Source of the DNA: Mycobacteriales bacterium
GTDB taxonomy: Bacteria; Actinomycetota; Actinomycetes; Mycobacteriales; SCTD01
Assembly: GCA_040902655.1 (NCBI GenBank)
Contig: JBBDWV010000005.1
Coordinates: forward strand, 131,810 to 194,378
DNA: 62,569 bases
Reading direction: 5' to 3'
Shown piece by piece: positions 24,499 through 32,278 of the stretch. The position numbers and the translations under genes were made by a program. Each line of letters begins with the position of its first letter. Position 1 is the first letter of the stretch. The notes under the pieces were generated by a model. The model was given only the letters and a program-made list of their open reading frames with translations, was not told where the DNA came from and ran no database searches.

Positions 24499-25821
24499 TC
24501 AGCGGGCGCAGGTACGGAACCCGGCGAGCACGTCGCGCCGGCCGGGCTGGAAGTAGTTGCGATAGGACACCCGGACATAGCGGGCGCGCGTCGCCCAGGA
24601 CCCGCCGCGCAGCACCTTGCGGCCCTCTGAGAACCACGGCACGGAGTTGTCGCCGTACGCATCGGACTCGAAGTTCGGGTACGGCGAGAACGTGGAGGCC
24701 GTCCACTCCCACACGTTGCCGAACATCCCGCGGACACCGAGGGCACTGTCGCCCTCCGGATGGGCCGCCACGTCCACGGGACCGTCGGCCCGCCACTCGA
24801 GATTCGCGTGGGCGGGTGTCGTCGGCTGCTCCCCCCAGGGGTGCGGACGCCGGGCGTCGGTGAACGACCCGCTGCCCGGTCCGGCGCCGGCGGCGACCTC
24901 CCACTCGACCTCCGTCGGCAGCCGGCGGCCTGCCCAGCGGCAGTACGCGTCGGCTTCCCACCAGCAGACATGGCTGACCGGGTGGTGCGGCTCGAGGTCG
25001 ACGAAACGGTCGAAGTGCCTGCGCTGCCAGCCGCTTTCGCCGCGGCGCCAGGAGACGGGAGCGGTGGCACCGGAGTCCTCCAGCCAGGCGGCGCCGGCGC
25101 CCCACAGCTCCGGCCGGTTGTAGCCGCCGTCCTCGACGAATGCCGCGAACTCCGCCTGTGTCACAGCCGCGCGGGCCATCGAGAACGGCACCACCTGCAC
25201 CGGGTGCGCCCACTTCTCGTTGTCGTAGGCGAACGGGTCCGCGCGCAGCGCGCCCAGCAGGTGCGTCCCGCCGGGGATGTCGACGTCGCCGGGCAACGCC
25301 CCGGCGTCGGCCGGCGTGGTCGACGTGCCGCTGAGGCCGGGCAGCTGCGGGGACGGGTAGCCGAGGGTCTGCCGCGTGTAGGTGATCGCCTCGGTGTGGA
25401 CGTCCTCGTGCAGCACGGCGTAGAGGGCCAGGTGGCGCACCACGTCGGTGCACCGCGGATCCAGCAGACGGGCGACGGTGCGGTCCCGGACCTCGGCCAT
25501 GTAGGCCAGCGTCTGCTCGCGGGTCGGCAGCACCAGCCGCCACCGGGTGTCGTGCGGGATGGCGCCGGAATCGTAGACGGCGTCGGCATGCGGCAGGATC
25601 GGCGGCTCCTGCAGCGCCTCGCGCAGGACGAACCGCTCGGAGAACCACGACAGGTGCCCGATCTCCCACAGCAGCGGGTTCACCGTCGGGAGCAGCGGTC
25701 CCATGAGCTGCTCGTCATCGAGGTCGGCGACCAGCTCCATGGTGCGCTGGCGGGCGTCGCAGACCCACTCGGACAGCTGCTCAGCCGTCAGCGGGTCGGG
25801 GCCGGACAGGTCAGGGCGCAC
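24499..25821 (-). CDS. senA: EgtB/FGE-type nonheme iron enzyme, probable selenoneine synthase (SenA)
   Basis: The GTG start at 25821 behind GAGGAG gives 440 residues and avoids overlap with the divergent selD. The N-terminal DinB-like domain holds iron-ligand candidates in LWEIGHLSWFSERF and LHEDVHTEAIT; the C-terminal FGE-sulfatase domain has PVSHVCWWEADAYCRWAGRR, LPTEVEWE, GNVWEWT and KVLRGGSWATRARYVRVSYR. EgtB makes the C-S bond of ergothioneine; SenA makes the analogous C-Se bond between hercynine and a selenosugar. The glycosyltransferase and selD beside it, and no egtA/C/D/E nearby, favour SenA over EgtB. Confidence 0.85.
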   Translation of the reverse strand: MRPDLSGPDPLTAEQLSEWVCDARQRTMELVADLDDEQLMGPLLPTVNPLLWEIGHLSWFSERFVLREALQEPPILPHADAVYDSGAIPHDTRWRLVLPTREQTLAYMAEVRDRTVARLLDPRCTDVVRHLALYAVLHEDVHTEAITYTRQTLGYPSPQLPGLSGTSTTPADAGALPGDVDIPGGTHLLGALRADPFAYDNEKWAHPVQVVPFSMARAAVTQAEFAAFVEDGGYNRPELWGAGAAWLEDSGATAPVSWRRGESGWQRRHFDRFVDLEPHHPVSHVCWWEADAYCRWAGRRLPTEVEWEVAAGAGPGSGSFTDARRPHPWGEQPTTPAHANLEWRADGPVDVAAHPEGDSALGVRGMFGNVWEWTASTFSPYPNFESDAYGDNSVPWFSEGRKVLRGGSWATRARYVRVSYRNYFQPGRRDVLAGFRTCAR

Positions 25822-25891
25822 CGGGCTCCTCGGTCGAAGGGGGGCCGGACGCCCCCGCCGTAGGCTAGGACGAACCTCGCGAAGGAGCCCC

Positions 25892-26941
25892 ATGACCTCG
25901 GCCGACCGACGCCGCCTCACCGAGTTCAGTCACGGAGCCGGTTGAGCCTGCAAGCTCGCCCCGGGCGAGCTGGCGCAGGTCCTGCGCCGCCTGACACCCG
26001 TCACCCACCCCGACCTGCTGGTGGGCTCGGACACCGGTGACGACGCCGCGGTGTGGCGGCTGTCCGCCGACCGCGCCCTGGTGCTGACGACCGACTTCAT
26101 CACCCCGGTCGTCGACGACGCGCGCACGTGGGGGCGGATCGCGGCGGCCAACGCCGCCAGCGACGTCTACGCCATGGGTGGCACGCCGTTTCTCGCGCTG
26201 AACCTCGTCGGGTGGAACACCGACGAGCTGTCGGCGGACCTGCTCGCCGACGTCCTGCTCGGCGCGCAGGACGCCGGCGCGGACGGCGGCTGGCTGACGG
26301 TGGGCGGGCACACCGTCGACGACCCGGAGCCCAAGTTCGGTCTCGTGGTCGTGGGCGACGTGCACCCGGACCGGATGCTGACCAACGCCGGGCTGCGCCC
26401 CGGGCAGGCCCTCGTCCTCACCAAGCCACTCGGCATCGGGGTCGTCAGCACGGCCCTCAAGCGCGGCGCGGCGGACGAGGCAACCGTGCAGGCGGCGGTC
26501 ACCTCGATGACCCGGCTCAACGCCGCCGCCGCCCGGTCGGCACTGGCGGCCGGTGCGACCGGCGCCACCGACGTCACCGGCTTCGGGCTGCTCGGTCACC
26601 TGGGCCGGATGGCGACCGAGTCCGGTGTCGACGTCGATCTGCACGTCGACGACATCCCGCTGCTGCCGGGTGCGCGGGAACTCGCCGAGCAGGGCTTCGT
26701 GCCAGGCGGCTCACGGCGCAACCTCGACTGGGCCGGCGCACAGCTCGATGCCGGCAGCACCGACGAGGTGCTGGTGCTGCTGCTCGCGGACGCACAGACC
26801 TCGGGTGGGCTGCTGTTCGGTGCCGATCCCGACGCGGCCGGGCAGGCGGTCGCCGAGCTGCGGGAGTCCGGACACGACGCAGCGGTCGTGGGCAGGCTGA
26901 GCGGGGGTACCGGGAGGGTCCGGCTCCGCTCCGGTCGCTGA
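25892..26941 (+). CDS. selD: Selenide, water dikinase with in-frame Sec codon
   Basis: Read through the TGA at 25943-25945, the protein has 349 residues and begins MTSADRRRLTEFSHGAG-U18-ACKLAPGEL. This aligns with the SelD active-site loop G-[C/U]-G-C-K, where U18 is the catalytic residue, and Lys21 is kept. The ATG has GAAGGAG upstream. Downstream are the AIRS motifs GSDTGDDAAVW, AAANAASDVYAMGGTPFLAL, GHTVDDPEPKFGLVV and the C-terminal ADAQTSGGLLFG. The enzyme makes selenophosphate from selenide and ATP. It is divergent from senA, so it may serve as SenC and also supply Sec synthesis. The translation without recoding would lack the first 42 residues. Confidence 0.92.
25943..25971 (+). promoter_or_regulatory. 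UGA selenocysteine codon and SECIS-like hairpin in selD
   Basis: The in-frame TGA is followed after 7 nt by a perfect 7-bp stem AGCTCGC (25953-25959) / GCGAGCT (25965-25971) with a 5-nt loop. The hairpin fits a bacterial SECIS position, although the loop CCCGG lacks the GGU of the E. coli element. Confidence 0.55.
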
Positions 26942-27041
26942 CAGCTCTGCGACCTCGCCCCCTGCAGGTCCAGACGGCCCTGCGACGCGCCCTGCCCAGG
27001 CCGGGCCCACCCGCGCCCCGACATGTGCCGCACAGCGGCGT

Positions 27042-27086
27042 GTACACCACAGGTCAACATTTCCGCTTTCTTGACCTGTGGTGCAC
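27042..27086. terminator. Bidirectional terminator-like hairpin between selD and pssA
   Basis: GTACACCACAGGTCAA (27042-27057) and TTGACCTGTGGTGCAC (27071-27086) pair over 16 bp with one mismatch around a 13-nt loop containing TTTCCGCTTTC. It lies in the 277-bp gap between convergent genes; nothing else is seen there. Confidence 0.65.
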
Positions 27087-27218
27087 GCCCTTCGACAGCA
27101 CACCCGCTCCGGGCCGCACGCCGTGTCGACGACCGGGCAGCCGCCGTTGCCGGCGGGTGCCGCGGAGTGCCGTGAACCGGCTGCCGTCGAGCCTGGTGAA
27201 CCGCCTGCGGCCCGGGCC

Positions 27219-27929
27219 TCAGTGCTTGTCGCGACGCAGTACCCCCGCCGGCCGAAGTCTGCGGAGCATCCGACGGGTACGCGCAGCACGCCGACCCGGC
27301 CGGCCGGGCCGGCGCCTGCCGGGATGACGGGCCCGCTCCACGAGCCGCGGCGCCAGCGGCCGGCGATTCCCGCCACGGCGCCGACGCGGCAGCTGGCCGC
27401 GGCGGCGACCGAGGCGCACGAGACCCGCCGCCGTCGGCACGGTCGGGAAGCGCACGCAGCTGGCCATCAGCACGCTGAGCAAGCCGGCTCCGAGCAGCAC
27501 CGCCAGGCCAGGGGCCCACAGGGCGAGGAACATGAGCAGGACACCGGCGGCGGGGGTCGGCAGCCCCACGAAGTGCGCCTGCTGCTGCACCAGGGGGAAG
27601 CGGGCCAGTCGCCACGCCCCGGCCAGCAGAAAGCTGCCGGAGGCCACCGCTCCCGCCACGGGGGCATCCCGCTGTACGACGGAGTACAGCGCGAACGCCG
27701 GCACCACGCAGAAGCAGAGCAGGTCGGTGAGCGAGTCCAGCTGCGCACCGAAGGTGCGGTCGCCGCCGGCGCGCCGGGCCAGCGCACCGTCCACCCCGTC
27801 GAGCACCGCGGCCAGCGTGACGAGTAGTGCGGCCAGCGCCAGCTGGCCCGAGACGACGAGCAGGGCCGCGAAGCCCGCCAGCAGGCTGACGCTGGTCACG
27901 GCATTCGGCAGATTTAGGTGCTGGCGCAC
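27219..27929 (-). CDS. pssA: CDP-diacylglycerol-serine O-phosphatidyltransferase family protein
   Basis: A GTG-started 236-residue CDP-alcohol phosphatidyltransferase. The signature D-G-x2-A-R-x8-G-x3-D-x3-D is present in LDGVDGALARRAGGDRTFGA followed by QLDSLTDLLCF; several transmembrane helices surround it. It would make phosphatidylserine from CDP-diacylglycerol and serine. It starts 6 nt after psd, in the pmtA-psd-pssA operon, which supports this substrate. Odd: after VRFPTVPTAAGLVR the last ~65 residues are almost pure Arg/Pro/Gly, unlike the family, suggesting a frameshift or lost stop near the end. Confidence 0.85.
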   Translation of the reverse strand: MRQHLNLPNAVTSVSLLAGFAALLVVSGQLALAALLVTLAAVLDGVDGALARRAGGDRTFGAQLDSLTDLLCFCVVPAFALYSVVQRDAPVAGAVASGSFLLAGAWRLARFPLVQQQAHFVGLPTPAAGVLLMFLALWAPGLAVLLGAGLLSVLMASCVRFPTVPTAAGLVRLGRRRGQLPRRRRGGNRRPLAPRLVERARHPGRRRPGRPGRRAARTRRMLRRLRPAGVLRRDKH

Positions 27930-27935
27930 GACGGT

Positions 27936-28574
27936 CTACCGCTCGCGCAACCGGGCGAGGGGTGTCACTCCGGCGTGCACCCGAGTGCCGCGGGAAACGA
28001 GGACTTCCGCCGTCCCCGAAGGCAGCAGCACATCCGTACGTGACCCGAAGTGGATCAGCCCCAGCCGTTGTCCCGCCACGACGTCGTCACCGACCTTCAC
28101 CCAGTTGCTGATGGTGCGGGCGAGCGCTCCGGCCACCTGGACGACCACGACGGGTCCCGCCGGGCCGTCGAGCAGCAGCCGGTTGCGGCGGTTGTCCTTC
28201 GCCTGGCTCAGCAGGGCCGGCGCGAAACCCTGCCCCAGCCGCTCCATCCGCTGCACCCGTCCCGGAAGGGGACTGCGGTTGACGTGCACGTCGGTGAGCG
28301 ACAGGAAAACGGTGACCCGCGTCGCACGACCTCCCGGCAGCCACGGCTCCTCGACATCCTCGTCCACCCCGGTGACGAACCCGTCGGAGGCGGCGTAGAC
28401 GAGATCAGCGTCCTGTGGCAGCGGCCGCTCCGGATCCCGGAAGAACGCGAGCACCGCTCCGGCCAACCCGACCGGCAGCCAACCGCTGCGCCGGCCGGAC
28501 AGCAGCAACGGCACGCCCAGCGCGAGTGGGGGCAGGGCGTAGCGGCGCGCGAGCGTCCAGGTCAGCCGGCTCAC
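27936..28574 (-). CDS. psd: Phosphatidylserine decarboxylase proenzyme, short form
   Basis: The GTG start at 28574 overlaps the upstream methyltransferase stop by 4 bp and gives 212 residues, the size of the short, archaetidylserine-decarboxylase-like Psd. Two N-terminal hydrophobic segments anchor it in the membrane. Conserved pieces are FFRDPERPLPQDADLVYAAS, VTVFLSLTDVHVNRSPLPGR, and the self-cleavage site in LGLIHFGSRTDVLLP, where the Ser of FGSR becomes the pyruvoyl cofactor. It converts phosphatidylserine to phosphatidylethanolamine, the substrate expected for the upstream PmtA-like enzyme. Confidence 0.92.
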   Translation of the reverse strand: MSRLTWTLARRYALPPLALGVPLLLSGRRSGWLPVGLAGAVLAFFRDPERPLPQDADLVYAASDGFVTGVDEDVEEPWLPGGRATRVTVFLSLTDVHVNRSPLPGRVQRMERLGQGFAPALLSQAKDNRRNRLLLDGPAGPVVVVQVAGALARTISNWVKVGDDVVAGQRLGLIHFGSRTDVLLPSGTAEVLVSRGTRVHAGVTPLARLRER

Positions 28575-29179
28575 GTGGTCGACCCTGGGAATGCCCCGTC
28601 GCCTGCAGTCCGGGGACCCCAACAGGCGTAGAGGAAGGCCGGCGGCGCGTTGAGCAGGCACACCCGCCTTCGCACGCTGTCGAAGAGCCGGGACAACTCC
28701 GAGGCGATGGCCGGTGAATACTGCAGCACCAGCAGCACACCCCCGGGCGCCAGCGCCTGCGCGGTGCGCTCCAGGATCGTTCGGCCGGCCCCCGCCGGCA
28801 GCGAGGTGAACGGCAACGCGGACACGACCACCTGCGGGCGCTGCCCCTCGAGAACCTGCTGCAGGTCCTCGGCCGAGCCGGTGACCACCCGCAGCCGCGG
28901 GTCGGGAAGCTTGTCGCGGACCGCCGCCGCGAGCGACGGGTCGATCTCGAAGGAGATCAGCCGCGCTCGCGGCCCCAGCCGCTCCAGCACGGCTCTGGTA
29001 TGCGTCCCCGTGCCCGCCCCCAGCTCCACCACGAGCTCGGCGCGGTCGAGTTCAGCCAGGTCCAGCATGTCGTCGACCGCCCGGCGCGACGTCGGGAGGA
29101 GCGCCCCCACCCGCCGTGGATGAGCGACGAACGAACGCAGGAAAAGCAGTCTCTCGGACACTTCTTGGGCAGCAGTCAC
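28571..29179 (-). CDS. PmtA-like phospholipid N-methyltransferase
   Basis: A 202-residue class I SAM methyltransferase with a GTG start at 29179; longer versions would run into the divergent gene. The early segment RLLFLRSFVAHPRRVGALLP and the SAM motif AELVVELGAGTGTHTRAVLE match the bacterial phospholipid methyltransferase family, with ISFEIDPSLAAAV and VVVSALPFTSLP following. It probably methylates phosphatidylethanolamine to mono-, di- or trimethyl forms, the last being phosphatidylcholine. The family also includes rRNA dimethylase-like proteins, but its coupling to psd and pssA makes the lipid role likely. Confidence 0.82.
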   Translation of the reverse strand: MTAAQEVSERLLFLRSFVAHPRRVGALLPTSRRAVDDMLDLAELDRAELVVELGAGTGTHTRAVLERLGPRARLISFEIDPSLAAAVRDKLPDPRLRVVTGSAEDLQQVLEGQRPQVVVSALPFTSLPAGAGRTILERTAQALAPGGVLLVLQYSPAIASELSRLFDSVRRRVCLLNAPPAFLYACWGPRTAGDGAFPGSTT

Positions 29180-29272
29180 CGCCTCATCCGACCACAGCGA
29201 CGCCGCCGGCAACACCTCCGGCGGGTTTTGGCGGCTCTCGCAGGCCTGCGCACCGGGCTCTACCCTCGGCCC

Positions 29273-29614
29273 ATGGCCACGATTCTCAGCGTCCGCGACC
29301 GACTGAAGCGGCAGATCGGCGCGCTGAGCCTGATCCGCCAGAAGCAGGCGACCCTCAACGACATCAGCGTCTCGGCGGCGGTCCAGGCGGCGGGTGAACT
29401 CGGCTCCCGGGCACTGAACGTGCCGGTACGAGTGATCCGTGAGGAGCACGACGATCTCGTGATCGTCGGGCTGTCCGTGTCGGCCGGCGGCTACGAGAAG
29501 GAGCAGGTGTTCGTCCCGACGACACCGATGACGAACGACCAGTACGACGACTACCTCGAGTTCCGGTCAGCCCTGGGGCCGACCGAAGCCCTCGCGACCG
29601 TGCTCGCCGGCTGA
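29273..29614 (+). CDS. Conserved hypothetical protein
   Basis: A 113-residue soluble protein from the ATG at 29273. It begins with a basic helix (LSVRDRLKRQIGALSLIRQK) and continues as a mixed alpha/beta domain (LNVPVRVIREEHDDLVIVGL; VFVPTTPMTNDQYDDYLEFR). There is no signal peptide, Cys or recognisable catalytic motif. I do not recognise the family. It is divergent from the phospholipid operon, sharing a 93-bp promoter region, and convergent with the secreted protein gene at 29665. Confidence 0.7.
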   Translation: MATILSVRDRLKRQIGALSLIRQKQATLNDISVSAAVQAAGELGSRALNVPVRVIREEHDDLVIVGLSVSAGGYEKEQVFVPTTPMTNDQYDDYLEFRSALGPTEALATVLAG

Positions 29615-29664
29615 GGGACCCGCACGGATGTCGATCGCGACCTGATCGGACGGGTTCCTGCTGG

Positions 29665-30390
29665 TTACGAAGTCGGAACTGTCGGGTCCTGGTAGCTGCC
29701 GCGCAGGTTGAAGACGGCATCGGAGAAGACACCGAGCTCGGCACAGTTGTCCGGATTTCCGGACACCGTCTCGTTGTCCAAAGTCCCTGCGAGACAGGTC
29801 AACTCACCCTTGAACGACCCCTCGCCGCTGATGTCTGCGAACCTCCCGGTGCCACCGGTGATCTGGAAGGTGCCGTCCCTGAGCTTCATGCTGTTCAGGG
29901 ACTTCCCGGTGAAGCTCGCCTGGTAGTCGACGAAGATCCTGTCACCTTCGATCGTGTGCTCGCCGTCCTCGTCTTCCTCGCAGTAGATGATCATGAGGGT
30001 TCCCTCGACGGTGCCACCTTCGCCGGAGGTCTCGGTGACAGTGCCCTCCAGGTAGTACGCCGCCGGCGCGGGGGACTCGACATCGGGGTAGCCCTGCCCA
30101 CCGAGGATCAGGCTGGTGTCGTTGAACGGCAGGTCGAACTCGCACGCAGCGGAGGAGTAGCTGAAGGTGTCGCCCTCTTCGAAGTCGTACTCCAGCGGCG
30201 TGGTCCCGAAGAGCGTCGGCTTCCCGCTGGGCGTGCCGTACTGCGAGCTGTGCGCATGCCCCTCCTGTACCGCGAACCTGCCTCCGGTCCCGTCCTGCTG
30301 ATCCTGTGACTGCTGACTCGCGGTCGCCGGGGCCGTCGCGAACAGCGAGGCGACCAGCGTCAACCCGAGGATCAAGGGCAGCTTCTTCAT
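29665..30390 (-). CDS. Secreted protein with allene-oxide-cyclase-like barrel motif
   Basis: A 241-residue exported protein; the ATG at 30390 follows AAAGGA. The signal peptide (MKKLPLILGLTLVASLFATA, then APATAS) is clear. The mature part is acidic with five Cys. The stretch GTFQITGGTGRFADISGEGS is typical of secreted actinobacterial beta-barrel proteins related to allene oxide cyclase or DUF3224. No catalytic role can be assigned. It has lower GC and more balanced codon use than its neighbours. The 225 bp upstream to the GGDEF gene hold no convincing gene. Confidence 0.72.
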   Translation of the reverse strand: MKKLPLILGLTLVASLFATAPATASQQSQDQQDGTGGRFAVQEGHAHSSQYGTPSGKPTLFGTTPLEYDFEEGDTFSYSSAACEFDLPFNDTSLILGGQGYPDVESPAPAAYYLEGTVTETSGEGGTVEGTLMIIYCEEDEDGEHTIEGDRIFVDYQASFTGKSLNSMKLRDGTFQITGGTGRFADISGEGSFKGELTCLAGTLDNETVSGNPDNCAELGVFSDAVFNLRGSYQDPTVPTS

Positions 30391-30615
30391 ACGATCGTCC
30401 TTTCGTATCGATGGGGTGCCGCGGCCGCGGTCGGCTGCGGTGCTCGCCGCCGGCGGCATCCCGTCCGGCAGCAAGATCCACATCCCCTCCCCGTCGACTC
30501 CCGGGCAAAACAAGGTGTTCTGCACACCTACCGCCTGCGCCGCGCTGCTGGCGACGCTGGATGTGGCGCCCAGGGCGCTGCCGGGCAATCGAGCGCCGTC
30601 CGGGGGCTGCCTGGC

Positions 30616-32082
30616 CTAGCCCTGGGCCGGGGGCGGGGCGACCCGCGTCGACCAGGCGTACCGACCGCCGCCCTGCTGCTTCGCGCGGTACATCGCCGCA
30701 TCGGCCTCCTGCAGGAGCGTCTCGGCGGTCCCCGTTCCGTCGTCGGTGGACACCCCGATGCTCGCGGAAACGGTCATCCGCTGGTCCCGCAGCAGGAATC
30801 CGGCGCCCAGCGCCTCTTCGATACGCCCGGCTATGGCCAGTGCGTCGGCGGCCTGGGGCAGGTCCTCGCACAGGACCACGAACTCGTCGCCTCCCAGGCG
30901 GGCGACCAGGTCCTCCGGGCGCACCCCCTCCCGCGTGCGTGCGGCGATCAGCCGGAGCAGCTCGTCACCGGCGGCATGCCCGTGCCTGTCGTTCACGAGC
31001 TTGAACCCGTCGAGGTCGACGAAGATCACGGCGAGCAGGCCCTCGCGGCGGCGCCGCCGGGCCAGGGCGAGGTCGAGCCGCTCCAGCAGGAGCGTGCGGT
31101 TCGCCAGGCCGGTGAGCGGGTCGTGCCGGGCCTGGTGGATGAGCTCGGCCTCGAGCCGCTTGCGGTCGGTGATGTCGCGGACCATGCCCGTGAACAGCTG
31201 CCTGTCGGATCCGACCTCACTGACCGCCAGCTCGATCGGGAAGACGCTGCCGTCCCGGTGCAGGCCGGCGACCTCCCGGCTGCTGCCGATGATCCGGCCT
31301 TCTCCGGTGCGCCGGTACCGTCCCATGGCGCCGTCGTGCTCGGCCCGGTACGGCTCCGGCATCAGCAGCCGGATGTTGCGGCCGATCAGCTCGTCCGCCG
31401 GGTAGCCGAACATCGTCTCGGCCGCCCGGTTCGCCGACTGCACCCTGCCGCCGCCGTCGATGGTGATGATGCCGTCGACGGCGGTCTCCATCACGGCCTG
31501 GACCCGCTGCTCGCTGGCCAGCAGCGCCGCCGTGGTGGCCTCCTGAGCGTCCTGCGCTGCCCGCAGCTGCTGCATTCTCTGGTGGAGCTCGGCCTCCACC
31601 AGCTGGGCCCGCTGCTGCCACCCGTCGCTGCTGTGCTCGCGGCCGCGCTCGCGCACGTAGTCGGTCACGTCCTCCACGCGCTGCAGGAGCAGCTCAGGTC
31701 GCCCGTCCGCCGCCAGCAGGGGGGCGCTGATCAGCGACCAGTACCGCTCCACGACCACGCCGCTGCGCGGGTCGAGGACGTCGTACTTGTACAGCGGCAG
31801 GACGTCCGGTCGGCCGGTGTCCAGAGCCCGCTCGAAGGAGAGCTCCAGAGCGTTGTGCCCGTGCTCGTCCAGGGTCCCTGGCTCCGGTGGGAAGACCTCG
31901 AAGACCGGGCGGCCGAGGAGGTCCCTGCGGTTGCGGCCCAGCAGCTGCAGGTAGGCGTCGTTCGCCTCCACGATCACCAGCTCGGGGCTGATGACCAGGT
32001 ACGCCGTCGGCAGCCCGGCGAACAGCCGTGCGAAGTCCACGCCGGAGGGCTCAGCCGCTGCGCGTTCGGCTCCTGACGACAT
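30616..32082 (-). CDS. PAS-PAS-GGDEF diguanylate cyclase
   Basis: A 488-residue cytoplasmic protein. PAS 1 covers residues ~20-145 (TAYLVISPELVIVEANDAYL), a helical linker follows, PAS 2 covers ~195-310 (MFGYPADELIGRNIRLLMPE), and the GGDEF domain ~325-480. The active-site motif GGDEF is intact at residues 397-401 and DHDP-like HDPLTGLANRTLL precedes it. No RxxD-type inhibitory site is obvious. It should make cyclic-di-GMP in response to a PAS signal. It is divergent from the composite GGDEF-EAL-REC gene, with about 195 bp between the starts. Confidence 0.92.
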   Translation of the reverse strand: MSSGAERAAAEPSGVDFARLFAGLPTAYLVISPELVIVEANDAYLQLLGRNRRDLLGRPVFEVFPPEPGTLDEHGHNALELSFERALDTGRPDVLPLYKYDVLDPRSGVVVERYWSLISAPLLAADGRPELLLQRVEDVTDYVRERGREHSSDGWQQRAQLVEAELHQRMQQLRAAQDAQEATTAALLASEQRVQAVMETAVDGIITIDGGGRVQSANRAAETMFGYPADELIGRNIRLLMPEPYRAEHDGAMGRYRRTGEGRIIGSSREVAGLHRDGSVFPIELAVSEVGSDRQLFTGMVRDITDRKRLEAELIHQARHDPLTGLANRTLLLERLDLALARRRRREGLLAVIFVDLDGFKLVNDRHGHAAGDELLRLIAARTREGVRPEDLVARLGGDEFVVLCEDLPQAADALAIAGRIEEALGAGFLLRDQRMTVSASIGVSTDDGTGTAETLLQEADAAMYRAKQQGGGRYAWSTRVAPPPAQG

Positions 32083-32278
32083 GCTGCTGATATCTCCCCA
32101 GGACGTGCGGCAACAACCCCGCAGGCCCGTCGCGGCACCGTCTGTGCCGGCGGCGCCCGGTCGACCGCACTAGTCGGATCCGACCATCTTTGTCCCAGGC
32201 GAGAAGTTGGGCACGGCCCGCGCCGATGAAGGGTAGAGATTCACACCTGTGATCCTGGGAGAGAGTGGAGGTGGCACC

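Noticed and set aside
24499-25821. Ergothioneine EgtB
   Set aside because: Possible by family, but the coupled glycosyltransferase and adjacent selD, with no egtA, egtC, egtD or egtE nearby, make the selenoneine assignment stronger.
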